Shown in pieces: positions 8,695 through 16,871 of a stretch of 64,000 bases of DNA; positions within the stretch are counted from its first letter, which is position 1; the number at the start of each line of letters is the position of its first letter. The notes under the pieces were generated by a model. The model did not search any database and was not told the DNA's origin. It worked only from the letters and a program-made list of their open reading frames with translations. The translations under genes were made by a program, and so were the position numbers. Source of the stretch: JALYNX01 sp963724825 (GTDB lineage Bacteria > Actinomycetota > Acidimicrobiia > Spongiisociales > ZC4RG35); contig CAVRWT010000004.1 in assembly GCA_963724825.1 (NCBI GenBank), positions 62,001 to 126,000 on the forward strand. Reading direction: 5' to 3'.

Positions 8695-10125
8695 TTAGAG
8701 GACATTCTGAAGAGAGCGCCCGGTTGGCAGCGTCAACTCCTCGACAAACTGCTCCAATTGGCGCAGGGTCCGCACCTCGTGCACCGAGCTGCAGTGCGGG
8801 GCGTAGTGCGACATCATCGAATCCCCGGTGTCCCAGTAGGTGCTGGGCTCGGGGTTGAGCCACACCACGGCCCTCGCCATCCTGGCCACCTCGGCCAGAA
8901 CCTGGTCCCGCGGGGGCCGGTAGTTGTTGCGGGCATCCCCGGTGATGATCACCGTCGTCCTCGGAGTCAATTGAGGCCCGTATCTCTTCACGAAGTTCTC
9001 GAGCGAGTTCCCGTAATCAGAGTGCCCGTCGAGCCAAACGACCTCGGCCTCGGTGGCAACCCGTTCCAGTGCCGAGCCGAAGTCGACACCCGGTCCGAAG
9101 AAGTCAGTCACCTCGTCGACGGTGTCGACGAAGGCAAATGAGCGCAGCTTGGAGAAGTGGGTGGCCATGGCGTGGGTGAACTGAAGGGTGAATCGAGAGA
9201 AAGTCGCCATCGATCCACTCACGTCACAAAGCAGCCAGACCTCAGGCCGGTGCGGGCGGGGATGGCGGAATTGAGGGTCTGCCGGAACCCCTCCCGTCGC
9301 CAGCGAGCGCCGGACCGTGCGACGGAAGTCGAGCCTCCCGGTGCGCTTCCTGCGGCGTCGCGCCAATCGTGCGGCCAGCTTGCGGGTCAGGGGCCCGATC
9401 GCCGCATCCATCTCCTTGAGATCACCGGCCGTGGCATGCATCAGGTCCACATCCTCGATGAGAGGTCGCCGCAAGGTGCGGGCCACGGCGTCTCTCCCCC
9501 GATCGGCGACCAGCCTCCTTCGGATCTCCTCCTGGATCTCCTCTCGCAATTCCTCGATGCGCGACTGGACCTCCTCGCGGAGCAGACGCTGATCGAACTC
9601 GCTCATCTCGCTGTCCCCGATCAAAGCCTGCAGAAGCCGCTCCTCCAGTCCGGCGAGGTCGAGGCGGCGCAATGTCCGATAGAGGTAATAGGTCCCGCCC
9701 ACCGGTCGTCCCGGCTCCATTCCCGCCAGTTGATCCACGGCGGTCTGCGCACCCTGGCGCAAGGCCGCCCCGTCCATGTCGGCGAGGGCTTGGAACAGCC
9801 GCTCGAGAAGGGCGTCGAGGTCAAAAGGCTGGGACTGAGGACGATCCTCCGATTCACGTCGGGGAAGGTCCTGCTCCTCCGACGGCAACGGCGATTCCTC
9901 AGACGGAGCGGGGATGGTCGAGAAGTACACCTCGAACGCCGTGTCGAACGCTCGCTCGTGTCTGAGGTTCTTCACCATGGTCGCCCGGAGCGTCTCTCGC
10001 AGGGCGACCCGGTCGGCGACGTCGATTGCTTCCACGGCCCGCATCGCGTCGATGGCCTCGACCATCGACACCGGGACTCCGGCCTCTCTCAGCTCATCGA
10101 TGAAGCCGGTGATGACGCCGAGCAT
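8695..10125 (-). CDS. VWA-domain protein, CoxE family
   Basis: This 476-residue CoxE-like protein has an N-terminal helical region, an acidic mid-section and a C-terminal von Willebrand A domain. The MIDAS motif D-V-S-G-S-M is visible at about residue 310, with a later T-G-D-A-R-N strand. CoxE proteins work with CoxD-type AAA+ ATPases in maturing the metal site of aerobic CO dehydrogenase, and similar pairs serve other enzymes. Here the CoxD-like gene ends four bases upstream and a hydroxylase large subunit lies downstream, which supports a maturation role by context. The exact target is an inference. Confidence 0.88.
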   Translation of the reverse strand: MLGVITGFIDELREAGVPVSMVEAIDAMRAVEAIDVADRVALRETLRATMVKNLRHERAFDTAFEVYFSTIPAPSEESPLPSEEQDLPRRESEDRPQSQPFDLDALLERLFQALADMDGAALRQGAQTAVDQLAGMEPGRPVGGTYYLYRTLRRLDLAGLEERLLQALIGDSEMSEFDQRLLREEVQSRIEELREEIQEEIRRRLVADRGRDAVARTLRRPLIEDVDLMHATAGDLKEMDAAIGPLTRKLAARLARRRRKRTGRLDFRRTVRRSLATGGVPADPQFRHPRPHRPEVWLLCDVSGSMATFSRFTLQFTHAMATHFSKLRSFAFVDTVDEVTDFFGPGVDFGSALERVATEAEVVWLDGHSDYGNSLENFVKRYGPQLTPRTTVIITGDARNNYRPPRDQVLAEVARMARAVVWLNPEPSTYWDTGDSMMSHYAPHCSSVHEVRTLRQLEQFVEELTLPTGRSLQNVL

Positions 10126-10128
10126 GTT

Positions 10129-10992
10129 TCAGCCGCCAGGAGTCGAGGCCAGCTCCTTGGCCGCCTTCTCGATATCCGTCTGGTACTTGAGGAGCACATG
10201 GAGGGTGTCCCCGAGCACTGCCCCGTCGACTTCCTCGATCGACAACGCAAGCAAGGTCCGCGCCCAGTCGATCGTCTCCGAGACCGAAGGGGCCTTCTTC
10301 AGGTCCAGGTTCCGGATCGAGCGAGCGACGTTGGCGACCTGAGCCGCAAGGTGCTCGGAGAGGCCGGGAACACGGGCGTTGAGGATCTGCTGTTCCCGGG
10401 CGGGGTCCGGATAGTCGATGTGAAGGAAGAGGCAACGCCGTTTCAGGGCCTCACTGAGCTCCCTGGTGTTGTTCGAGGTGAGCACCACGAGCGGCTGCGT
10501 GGAAGCCTCGATCGTCCCCAACTCCGGGATCGACACCTGGAAGTCGGACAGAATCTCGAGGAGGAGAGCCTCGGTCTCGACCTCGACCCTGTCGACCTCG
10601 TCGATGAGGAGGACAACGGGATCGGCAGAGCGGATCGCGGCCAGCAAGGGACGGGTGAGGAGGAAGTCCTCGGAGAAGATGTCCTGCTCGATCTCCTCCC
10701 ACTCATGGTCGGTGTCGGCCTGGATCCGGAGCAGTTGCTTCTTGTAGTTCCACTCGTAGAGGGCCTTCGCCTCGTCCAGGCCCTCGTAGCACTGCAGCCG
10801 GATCAACTCGCGGCCGGTCACCCTGGAGAGCGCCTTGGCCAACTCGGTCTTGCCGACACCTGCCGGCCCTTCGACGAGGATCGGCTTGTCGAGGCGAGCA
10901 GCGAGGAAGACGACCTGGGCGATGCGGTCGTTGGGGAGATAGTCCACCGAGACCAGAGCCTCGGAAACCGCCTGCGGGCTATCGAAGTTCAT
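10129..10992 (-). CDS. MoxR/CoxD-type AAA+ ATPase
   Basis: This 287-residue MoxR-family AAA+ ATPase has Walker A E-G-P-A-G-V-G-K-T-E near residue 40, Walker B L-L-I-D-E-V-D-R, sensor 1 as L-T-S-N-N-T-R-E, and an Arg-finger region R-R-C-L-F-L-H-I-D-Y-P-D-P. Such ATPases act as metal-cofactor chaperones together with VWA proteins, and the adjacent CoxE-like gene fits that pattern. It lies nine bases downstream of obg, which may simply reflect gene packing. Enzyme family is certain; involvement with the Cox-type hydroxylase is context-based. Confidence 0.9.
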   Translation of the reverse strand: MNFDSPQAVSEALVSVDYLPNDRIAQVVFLAARLDKPILVEGPAGVGKTELAKALSRVTGRELIRLQCYEGLDEAKALYEWNYKKQLLRIQADTDHEWEEIEQDIFSEDFLLTRPLLAAIRSADPVVLLIDEVDRVEVETEALLLEILSDFQVSIPELGTIEASTQPLVVLTSNNTRELSEALKRRCLFLHIDYPDPAREQQILNARVPGLSEHLAAQVANVARSIRNLDLKKAPSVSETIDWARTLLALSIEEVDGAVLGDTLHVLLKYQTDIEKAAKELASTPGG

Positions 10993-11001
10993 CGGGCACC
11001 A

Positions 11002-12252
11002 TTATTCCTCCTCACCGAGATCTGGGACGAACTCGAAGCTCAGATCTCCGATTCGCACCTCATCGCCGGGAATCGCCCCTGCGGCGATCAGGGCGTCGTC
11101 GACACCGAGACGGGCGAGACGGCGGGCTGCCATGTCGGCGGCCTCGGGCATGGTCAGGTCGGCGAATCCGACAGCCCTCTGCGCTGCCGTCCCCTCGACT
11201 CGCCAGGCGGCGCCTTCTCGGAGAATCTCGAAAGTAGGCCCGAGCGGTCGATGGAGCACGAATCCCTTGCGCTCTGGCGCAACCCGCTCTGCCTCGTCGA
11301 TGAGATCAGCGATGGCGTGGAGTGCGGTGTTGAGCCCGTCCCCGGTCATCGCCGACACCGGGATCGCCTCCAATCGGCCTGCCAATTCAGAGACATCACC
11401 CAGATCGGACTTGCTGAGCAGATTGACCCGGGGTCTGGCTGCCAGGTCACTCGAGTAGTTGGCGATCTCCTTGCTCAGGATCTCGAGTTGGCGCTCCGGG
11501 GAGTGCTCCTGAGTCGGGGACGGATCGAGCAGCACCACGAGGACACGGGCTCGCTCGATGTGTCGCAGGAACTCGTGCCCAAGGCCCTTCCCTTCGGCAG
11601 CCCCCTCGATCAAGCCGGGGATGTCTGCCAGTACGAATTCACGATCGCCCATGCTGACGACGCCGAGGTTTGGCTCGAGCGTCGTGAACGGATAGTCGGC
11701 AATCTTGGGCTTGGCCGCGGAGACCTTTGAGATGAAGGTGGATTTGCCGGCATTGGGGAATCCGATCAATGCCGCGTCGGCCAGAAGCTTCATCTCGAGC
11801 GTGAACCACTCTTCGCGACCGAACTCACCCTGCTCGGCGATGGCAGGGGCTCGCTTGGCCGGGGTGACGAAAGCAGCGTTGCCACGGCCTCCACGACCAC
11901 CGCGGAGTGCGACTACCTGCTGACCGGGTTCGACGAGGTCGGCGATCATCACATCGTCTTCATCGAAGACGACCGTGCCGGCAGGGACAGACAAGACCAG
12001 ATCTTCTCCGGCTTTTCCGTGGCGCATGTCCCCCTCGCCATGGGTTCCCTTCTCGGCGGCGTGATGAGGATTGCGCTGGTAGCGGAGGAGGGTTGCCACC
12101 GAGGTATCGACCCTGAGGACGACATCCCCGCCTTTGCCCCCATTACCCCCATTCGGCTTGCCCTTGGGCTGGCCTTTGCGTCTCACGAAGGCGGCGACGC
12201 CGGCCCCTCCGTCACCGGCCCGCAGGGCGACCCGGACCCGGTCGACGAACAC
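11002..12252 (-). CDS. obg: Obg family GTPase (CgtA)
   Basis: Obg is an essential GTPase for large-subunit ribosome assembly and stress control. The 416-residue product has the glycine-rich N-terminal Obg fold (G-G-N-G-G-K-G-G-D-V), the G domain with G-F-P-N-A-G-K-S-T at about residue 165, D-I-P-G-L-I-E-G-A and S-K-S-D, and a C-terminal OCT domain typical of Actinomycetota and Firmicutes. It starts right after the rpmA stop, keeping the usual rplU-rpmA-obg order. Length and motifs are normal. Confidence 0.97.
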   Translation of the reverse strand: MFVDRVRVALRAGDGGAGVAAFVRRKGQPKGKPNGGNGGKGGDVVLRVDTSVATLLRYQRNPHHAAEKGTHGEGDMRHGKAGEDLVLSVPAGTVVFDEDDVMIADLVEPGQQVVALRGGRGGRGNAAFVTPAKRAPAIAEQGEFGREEWFTLEMKLLADAALIGFPNAGKSTFISKVSAAKPKIADYPFTTLEPNLGVVSMGDREFVLADIPGLIEGAAEGKGLGHEFLRHIERARVLVVLLDPSPTQEHSPERQLEILSKEIANYSSDLAARPRVNLLSKSDLGDVSELAGRLEAIPVSAMTGDGLNTALHAIADLIDEAERVAPERKGFVLHRPLGPTFEILREGAAWRVEGTAAQRAVGFADLTMPEAADMAARRLARLGVDDALIAAGAIPGDEVRIGDLSFEFVPDLGEEE

Positions 12253-12504
12253 CTATTCGGGGAGGACGTTTACGAGACGCCGGTTGGCCCGGGTCCCGTA
12301 CTTGACGGTTCCGGCACTCAGTGCGAACAACGTGTCATCGCTCCCCTTGCCGACATTGTCTCCGGGGTGGATGCCAGTACCGCGTTGACGAACGAGGATG
12401 GCGCCTGCACTCACGGTCTGGCCGTCGAAAACCTTCGGCCCCAGGCGCTTGGCATGGGATTCGCGACCGTTCTTGGACGAACCGCCTGCTTTGGTCTTTG
12501 ACAT
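12253..12504 (-). CDS. rpmA: 50S ribosomal protein bL27
   Basis: This is an 83-residue bL27, a large-subunit protein reaching the peptidyl-transferase centre. It starts S-K-T-K-A-G-G-S-S-K-N-G-R-(E)-S and retains L-G-P-K-V-F-D-G-Q and I-L-V-R-Q-R-G-T; the family norm is A-K-K-A-G-G-S-S-x-N-G-R-D-S. It sits four bases after rplU and abuts obg, so the three are almost certainly one operon. The N-terminus begins directly with the mature-type sequence, without the cleavable leader seen in Firmicutes. Confidence 0.97.
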   Translation of the reverse strand: MSKTKAGGSSKNGRESHAKRLGPKVFDGQTVSAGAILVRQRGTGIHPGDNVGKGSDDTLFALSAGTVKYGTRANRRLVNVLPE

Positions 12505-12508
12505 TTGA

Positions 12509-13090
12509 CTACTCCTCGGAAGCTGGGGGCTTGGGGGTCTTGGGTTTGGCTGCCGGCTTCTTCGCGGCAGGCTTTGGGGTCTCTGCCTTGGCCGCGGCCG
12601 GCTTGGAGGCTGCCTTCGATGCGGCTGGTTTGGCGGCAGCCGTCTTGGCAGCCGGCTTCGGAGTGGCAGGCTTGGCAGCCGGCTTCGGGGCGTCTGCCTC
12701 GGGTGTTACCTCGGCGACCTCCGTGGCCGGGGCCGCGGTCGACTTCGGAGTGGCCGCCTTGGCCTTCGGCTTCGCCGCACCAGCAAGCTCGATCCCGGTG
12801 ATTTCGATCCGGGTGTACTTCTGACGATGGCCCTGCCGACGGCTGTAGCCGGTCTTGTTCTTGTACTTGTAGATGTCGATCTTCGGGCCCTGGCTCTCGC
12901 CGAGGACCTTGGCGGTCACGGTGGCATTGGCCAGAACCGACCGGTCGGAGACCGCAGTGCCTTTGTCGTCGACAACGAGCAACGGGGAAAAACTCAGCTG
13001 GTCGGAGTCGCCTTTGACCCGCTCGATGTCGATCACGTCACCTGATTGCACCTTGGCCTGTTTGCCTCCGGCGCGAATGATGGCGTACAT
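12509..13090 (-). CDS. rplU: 50S ribosomal protein bL21 with long Ala/Lys/Pro-rich C-terminal tail
   Basis: The first roughly 100 residues are a normal bL21, beginning M-Y-A-I-I-R-A-G-G-K-Q and ending in the K-N-K-T-G-Y-S-R-R-Q-G-H-R-Q region. The remaining 90 or so are a low-complexity tail built from A-A-K-P-A and T-P-K-P type units, resembling histone H1-like or nucleoid protein tails. Ordinary bL21 is about 103 residues, so the gene is nearly double length. The frame is intact and its codon use looks like the neighbours. The tail may bind RNA or DNA nonspecifically; that is an inference. Confidence 0.93.
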   Translation of the reverse strand: MYAIIRAGGKQAKVQSGDVIDIERVKGDSDQLSFSPLLVVDDKGTAVSDRSVLANATVTAKVLGESQGPKIDIYKYKNKTGYSRRQGHRQKYTRIEITGIELAGAAKPKAKAATPKSTAAPATEVAEVTPEADAPKPAAKPATPKPAAKTAAAKPAASKAASKPAAAKAETPKPAAKKPAAKPKTPKPPASEE

Positions 13091-13142
13091 GGATAAACCT
13101 CTTGGAAGGGGATTCGGATGTCAGATGGTATTCGCTGAGAGG

Positions 13143-13177
13143 CGCAATACGCAATACGCAGAACGTAATGCTTATTA
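13143..13177. repeat. Heptad-phased intergenic repeat (a)
   Basis: Five consecutive 7-base words lie between rplU and the rng stop: CGCAATA, CGCAATA, CGCAGAA, CGTAATG, CTTATTA. The period is exactly seven and the words drift by one to three bases. It is one of six such spots in the window. Confidence 0.7.
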
Positions 13178-14725
13178 CTCGTAGTCGGCCGTGGCCGAGA
13201 CCTCGACGTCGAAGTCATCGGACTCGATCACATGCTCATGGATGATGATCCCCCGGCCGGCGCATGCCTCACACTTCGACGAGAAGTGCTCGAGCAGTCC
13301 GGCGGAGACGTTCTTTCGGGTCATCTCGACCAGCCCGAGATGGGAAACTTCGAAAACCTGGGTCCTTGTCTTGTCCTTGGCCAAGGTCTCCTTCAAACGG
13401 CGCAGGACCTTCTGTTGGTTCTCGATCGACTCCATGTCGATGAAGTCGATGACGATGATCCCGCCGATGTCACGCAGCCGCAGCTGGCGCCCGATTTCCT
13501 CAGCCGCCTCCAGGTTGTTCTGAAGGACCGTGTCTTCGAGGGTCGAGGAGCCCACGAACTTGCCGGTGTTGACGTCGATCACGGTGAGAGCCTCGGTGCG
13601 ATCCATGACGAGGTGCCCGCCCGAGGGCAGATACACCCGGCGGTCGAGGGCCTTCTTCAATTGATCATCGACGTGGTATCTCTCGAACAAGGGCACCGTG
13701 TCCTCGTAGAGCTGGACCTTTGAAACCAGGTCGGGAGCCGTGGATCGCAGGTATCCGACCACCGTCTCGTAGGCGATGTGGTCATCGATCATCAACTTGC
13801 GGAAGTCCGCTGTGAAATGCTCGCGAATGACCTTGATCAGGAGCTCCGGCTCCTCGTGGACCATTCTCGGGGCTCGTCCCTCAGCTGCCTCCTCCTGGAT
13901 CTGGGTCCAGATCTTGAGAAGGCGTGAGATGTCGGCGGCCAGTTCCTCGGCGCTGGCATGAAGCGCAGCGGTGCGGACGATCACTCCGAATCCGGCGGGG
14001 CGCACCTTGTTGATGACCTCACGGAGACGGGAACGGTCCTCATCCGGCAGCCGACGGCTGATGCCCACACTGTCGGATTCGGGCACCAGAACCAAGTAGC
14101 GACCGGGAAGTGACGGGATTCCGGTGAGACGGGCGCCCTTGGCGCCCATCGCGTCCTTGGTGACCTGTACCAGGACCTCGTCGCCTTCCTTGAGGACGTT
14201 CTCGATCCGCTTGTTGCTGCGCCCTCCCCCATTTCCGGTTGCCGCAACATCGGATGCATAGAGGACGCCGTTCTTGGGAGCGCCAAAATCGAGGAAGGCC
14301 GCCTCCATGCCGGGGAGGACGTTGCGAACCTTGGCCAGGTAGATGTTCCCGGCCACCGAGTTCGACTCCTGGCGCGCCACGTAGTGCTCGACGAGAACCG
14401 GCCCTTCCAGGATGACCATCTGCGTCTGGCCTCGGGCAACGCGGACCAGCATCTGCTTGCGTGCGGTCTCGGCGGGGACGATCACCTCGTCGTCCATCGG
14501 GCGACTGGATCGGGTTCGGGTGGTGCTCAGGCCGTTGCGGCCATGTGAGGACTTGGACGGCTGCCGCTTCTTGTCTTTGCGGGCCTTCGATGGTGCCGGT
14601 CGTGCCTCGACCCGGGTCACCTCGACCCGTTGGCCCTTTACTCGAAGGGTCTTTCGCTCCTCGACGGTGCCCTCGACGGAGGACTTGCGGACAATCTGCG
14701 GGCTCTTTCGACGGAATAGAGCCAT
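13175..14725 (-). CDS. rng: Ribonuclease E/G
   Basis: This 516-residue RNase E/G family endoribonuclease takes part in mRNA decay and rRNA maturation. After a basic, low-complexity N-terminus (to about residue 70), it shows the S1-like domain (N-I-Y-L-A-K-V-x-N-V-L-P-G-M-E-A-A-F-L-D-F-G), the catalytic RNase H-like fold with I-D-V-N-T-G-K-F-V-G and I-I-V-I-D-F-I-D-M, and the zinc-link C-E-A-C near the C-terminus. It is shorter than full RNase E and has no long degradosome tail, so RNase G-type naming is safest. Bases 14726-14979 upstream hold no recognisable gene. Confidence 0.93.
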   Translation of the reverse strand: MALFRRKSPQIVRKSSVEGTVEERKTLRVKGQRVEVTRVEARPAPSKARKDKKRQPSKSSHGRNGLSTTRTRSSRPMDDEVIVPAETARKQMLVRVARGQTQMVILEGPVLVEHYVARQESNSVAGNIYLAKVRNVLPGMEAAFLDFGAPKNGVLYASDVAATGNGGGRSNKRIENVLKEGDEVLVQVTKDAMGAKGARLTGIPSLPGRYLVLVPESDSVGISRRLPDEDRSRLREVINKVRPAGFGVIVRTAALHASAEELAADISRLLKIWTQIQEEAAEGRAPRMVHEEPELLIKVIREHFTADFRKLMIDDHIAYETVVGYLRSTAPDLVSKVQLYEDTVPLFERYHVDDQLKKALDRRVYLPSGGHLVMDRTEALTVIDVNTGKFVGSSTLEDTVLQNNLEAAEEIGRQLRLRDIGGIIVIDFIDMESIENQQKVLRRLKETLAKDKTRTQVFEVSHLGLVEMTRKNVSAGLLEHFSSKCEACAGRGIIIHEHVIESDDFDVEVSATADYE

Positions 14726-14979
14726 AGGGTTTCACTCCTCTGGAATTTGGACAGGGCAACAGACTCAGCCCGATTCCTGGCGGGGAATCCATTGCCAACA
14801 ACATCTGCCAGACGGCGGCGAGACATCCACCCGGGTTGGGGGCGGTTGTCTTGGAAATCGATTTGGGTCGCACCTGACTGCAGGTACGCAAGGGTGTTCA
14901 TCAACGAGACACTCCGAGAAAGGGGAAGGCTGTCACGTCTGGCGGACCCGGGAAGGATACCAGGAAAGCCGCCGATGAC

Positions 14980-15571
14980 CTATCCCACTACCAGGCCAAG
15001 CTCGGGCTGTTCCGGTTCTGTCGGGTCGTAACACACCCGACATCGGGCCTCATACGCCCCCTGGGCGCCAAGGACGACCAGGTCATCCGAGTGAACGATC
15101 CGTTGGGTGTACATGCCAGGCCCGCCACATTTGTGGCAGACCGCAAGCATTTTCGTGACGTATTCGGCCCGGTCGCAAAGGGTGGGGATCGGTTCGAAGG
15201 GGCGACGCAGGTAGTCGGTGTCGAGGCCGGCGATGATCACCTGCTTGCCCGCTGCGGCGAGTTGCTCGACGACTTCGACGAGACCCTGATCGAAGAATTG
15301 GCCTTCATCGATCCCGATCACCTCAGTGGATATCTTCGACGGCTCGTAGCAGCTGATCGGCGGTCTCGACGGGGATGGCGTCCACCTTGAGGCTGGAATG
15401 CGACACCACCTCGGCGTCGGCGTAGCGATTGTCGAGTTGGGGCTTGAAGGTCTGCACCGGGATTCGGGCGATCTGCGAGCGGGTGACGCGACGGATCAGC
15501 TCTTCGCTCTTACCGGAGAACATCGGCCCGCAGATGACCTCGACCCAACCGTCGTGGGGGCGTCTGTACAT
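14980..15571 (-). CDS. tdk: Thymidine kinase, type II (frameshifted)
   Basis: This enzyme phosphorylates thymidine for dTTP salvage. The N-terminal part has the P-loop G-P-M-F-S-G-K-S-E-E-L and ends at a premature TGA near 15323. One base out of phase, the frame continues S-T-E-V-I-G-I-D-E-G-Q-F-F, the Walker B region, then the zinc-binding C-H-K-C and C-R-V-C pairs, to 14980. Joined length is about 197 residues, normal for type II Tdk. A single indel near 15325 accounts for the split. It lies downstream of rodA on the same strand, beyond a hairpin. Confidence 0.88.
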
Positions 15572-15631
15572 CGGCGGCGAGGGTAACGGTCATCGGGCGG
15601 GAGCGGTAGCTCCGGCCGACCGGCGTCGTTT

Positions 15632-15665
15632 CCTCCCCCAGGAGCGGCAGCGACGTTGGGGGAGG
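15632..15665 (-). terminator. Hairpin between rodA and tdk
   Basis: A perfect 9-bp inverted repeat (CCTCCCCCA / TGGGGGAGG) with a 16-base loop lies downstream of rodA. No T-run follows, so termination is possible but unproven. Confidence 0.35.
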
Positions 15666-15716
15666 TGGCCCGGAGGGCCGGAAGGGGCTCTCGCGCCGCG
15701 TGACGCCAGGGAGCTC

Positions 15717-16871
15717 TTAGGACAATTGGTTCTCGCCTGGCACCGGGGTTCGCAGCAGCCAGATCGAGTTGGCGATTCCCAGGGCCAGGGTCATCGCCAT
15801 GTAGAACGAGCCGCCAGAGGACAGGAAGGGAAGCGGGATCCCGGTCACCGGCATGATCCCGATCGTCATCCCGACGTTCACGAACACATGGAACACCACC
15901 ATCGCCGCGATCCCGGCGGCGATCAGGGCACCGAAGCGGTCGCGGGCGTTGGCCGCGATCACGAGCAGACGCCAGACGATCACCGAGAAAGCGGCAATCA
16001 CGAGGATGGCGCCGATGAACCCGAGCTGCTCTCCGACTGCGGTGAAGATGAAGTCGGTCTCCTGCTCGGGGACATACTCGAAGTTGGTTTGGGTTCCCTG
16101 GAAGAGGCCCCGGCCGATCAGCTGGCCGGAGCCGACAGCCATCTTCGACTGCGCCAGGTTGTAGCCGATCCCCAGCGGGTCCACCTCGGTGGGTTTGAAC
16201 AGCACCAGGATCCGGTTGAGCTGATATTCGGCCAACCAGCCTTGCTGCCAGATGACAAAGGCGCCAAGGACCGTCGCTGTTACCAACGCGACCAGTTGTC
16301 GCCAGGTGGCGCCGGCGGTGAACAGCATCGCAAACAGGATGAAGCCAAAGACCAGGGTGGTCCCCAAGTCCGGCTCGAAGTAGATCAGGACGGCGGGAAT
16401 GGCCACGACCGCCAGCGCCTGGAAGATGTGGGTCCAGCTCAGACTGCGTCGCCCGATCTCGTCGCGGCTGTGTGGCGAAAGGATGACTGCCAGCAGGATG
16501 ATCACCGCGACCTTGGCGAATTCCGCCGGCTGCAGCTTGAAGAAGCCGAGCGGTATCCAACGCCGGGCCCCATTGACCGGTTCGAACAAGTACACCGCTG
16601 CCAGGGCGATGAGCAGCCCCACCGAAATCCAGGGGATGACTCCCTTGTACTCCCGGTAGTCGATGTTCGAGGAGATCAGGTAGATCGTGAGCCCGGCGGC
16701 GACGAAGATCATCTGCCGCTCCATAGAGACCGACCCTGCGCTGCGGGTAGCCGAGTAGATCATGAGCAGGCCGAAACCCGACAGGGCCAGCATCGTTCCG
16801 AACAGCACCTGGTCCGACCGGTTGTTGCGTCGATCGACGGCAATGTCCCGGAGTCGATTGAGAACTGCCAT
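15717..16871 (-). CDS. rodA: Rod-shape SEDS glycosyltransferase RodA
   Basis: RodA polymerises peptidoglycan for cell elongation together with PBP2. The 384-residue protein has about ten hydrophobic segments and SEDS landmarks: G-A-R-R-W-I-P-L-G near residue 110, Q-P-A-E-F-A-K, F-E-P-D-L-G-T, and G-I-P-L-P-F-L-S-S-G-G-S near the C-terminus. Its start overlaps the mrdA stop by one base, placing it last in the mreB-mreC-mreD-mrdA-rodA set. RodA rather than FtsW is favoured by this context. Confidence 0.96.
   Translation of the reverse strand: MAVLNRLRDIAVDRRNNRSDQVLFGTMLALSGFGLLMIYSATRSAGSVSMERQMIFVAAGLTIYLISSNIDYREYKGVIPWISVGLLIALAAVYLFEPVNGARRWIPLGFFKLQPAEFAKVAVIILLAVILSPHSRDEIGRRSLSWTHIFQALAVVAIPAVLIYFEPDLGTTLVFGFILFAMLFTAGATWRQLVALVTATVLGAFVIWQQGWLAEYQLNRILVLFKPTEVDPLGIGYNLAQSKMAVGSGQLIGRGLFQGTQTNFEYVPEQETDFIFTAVGEQLGFIGAILVIAAFSVIVWRLLVIAANARDRFGALIAAGIAAMVVFHVFVNVGMTIGIMPVTGIPLPFLSSGGSFYMAMTLALGIANSIWLLRTPVPGENQLS

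Noticed and set aside
9157..11730. 857-codon plus-strand open frame
   Set aside because: It lies antisense to CoxE, CoxD and obg, which have clear motifs. High GC leaves the opposite strand open by chance, and the product has no recognisable domain.
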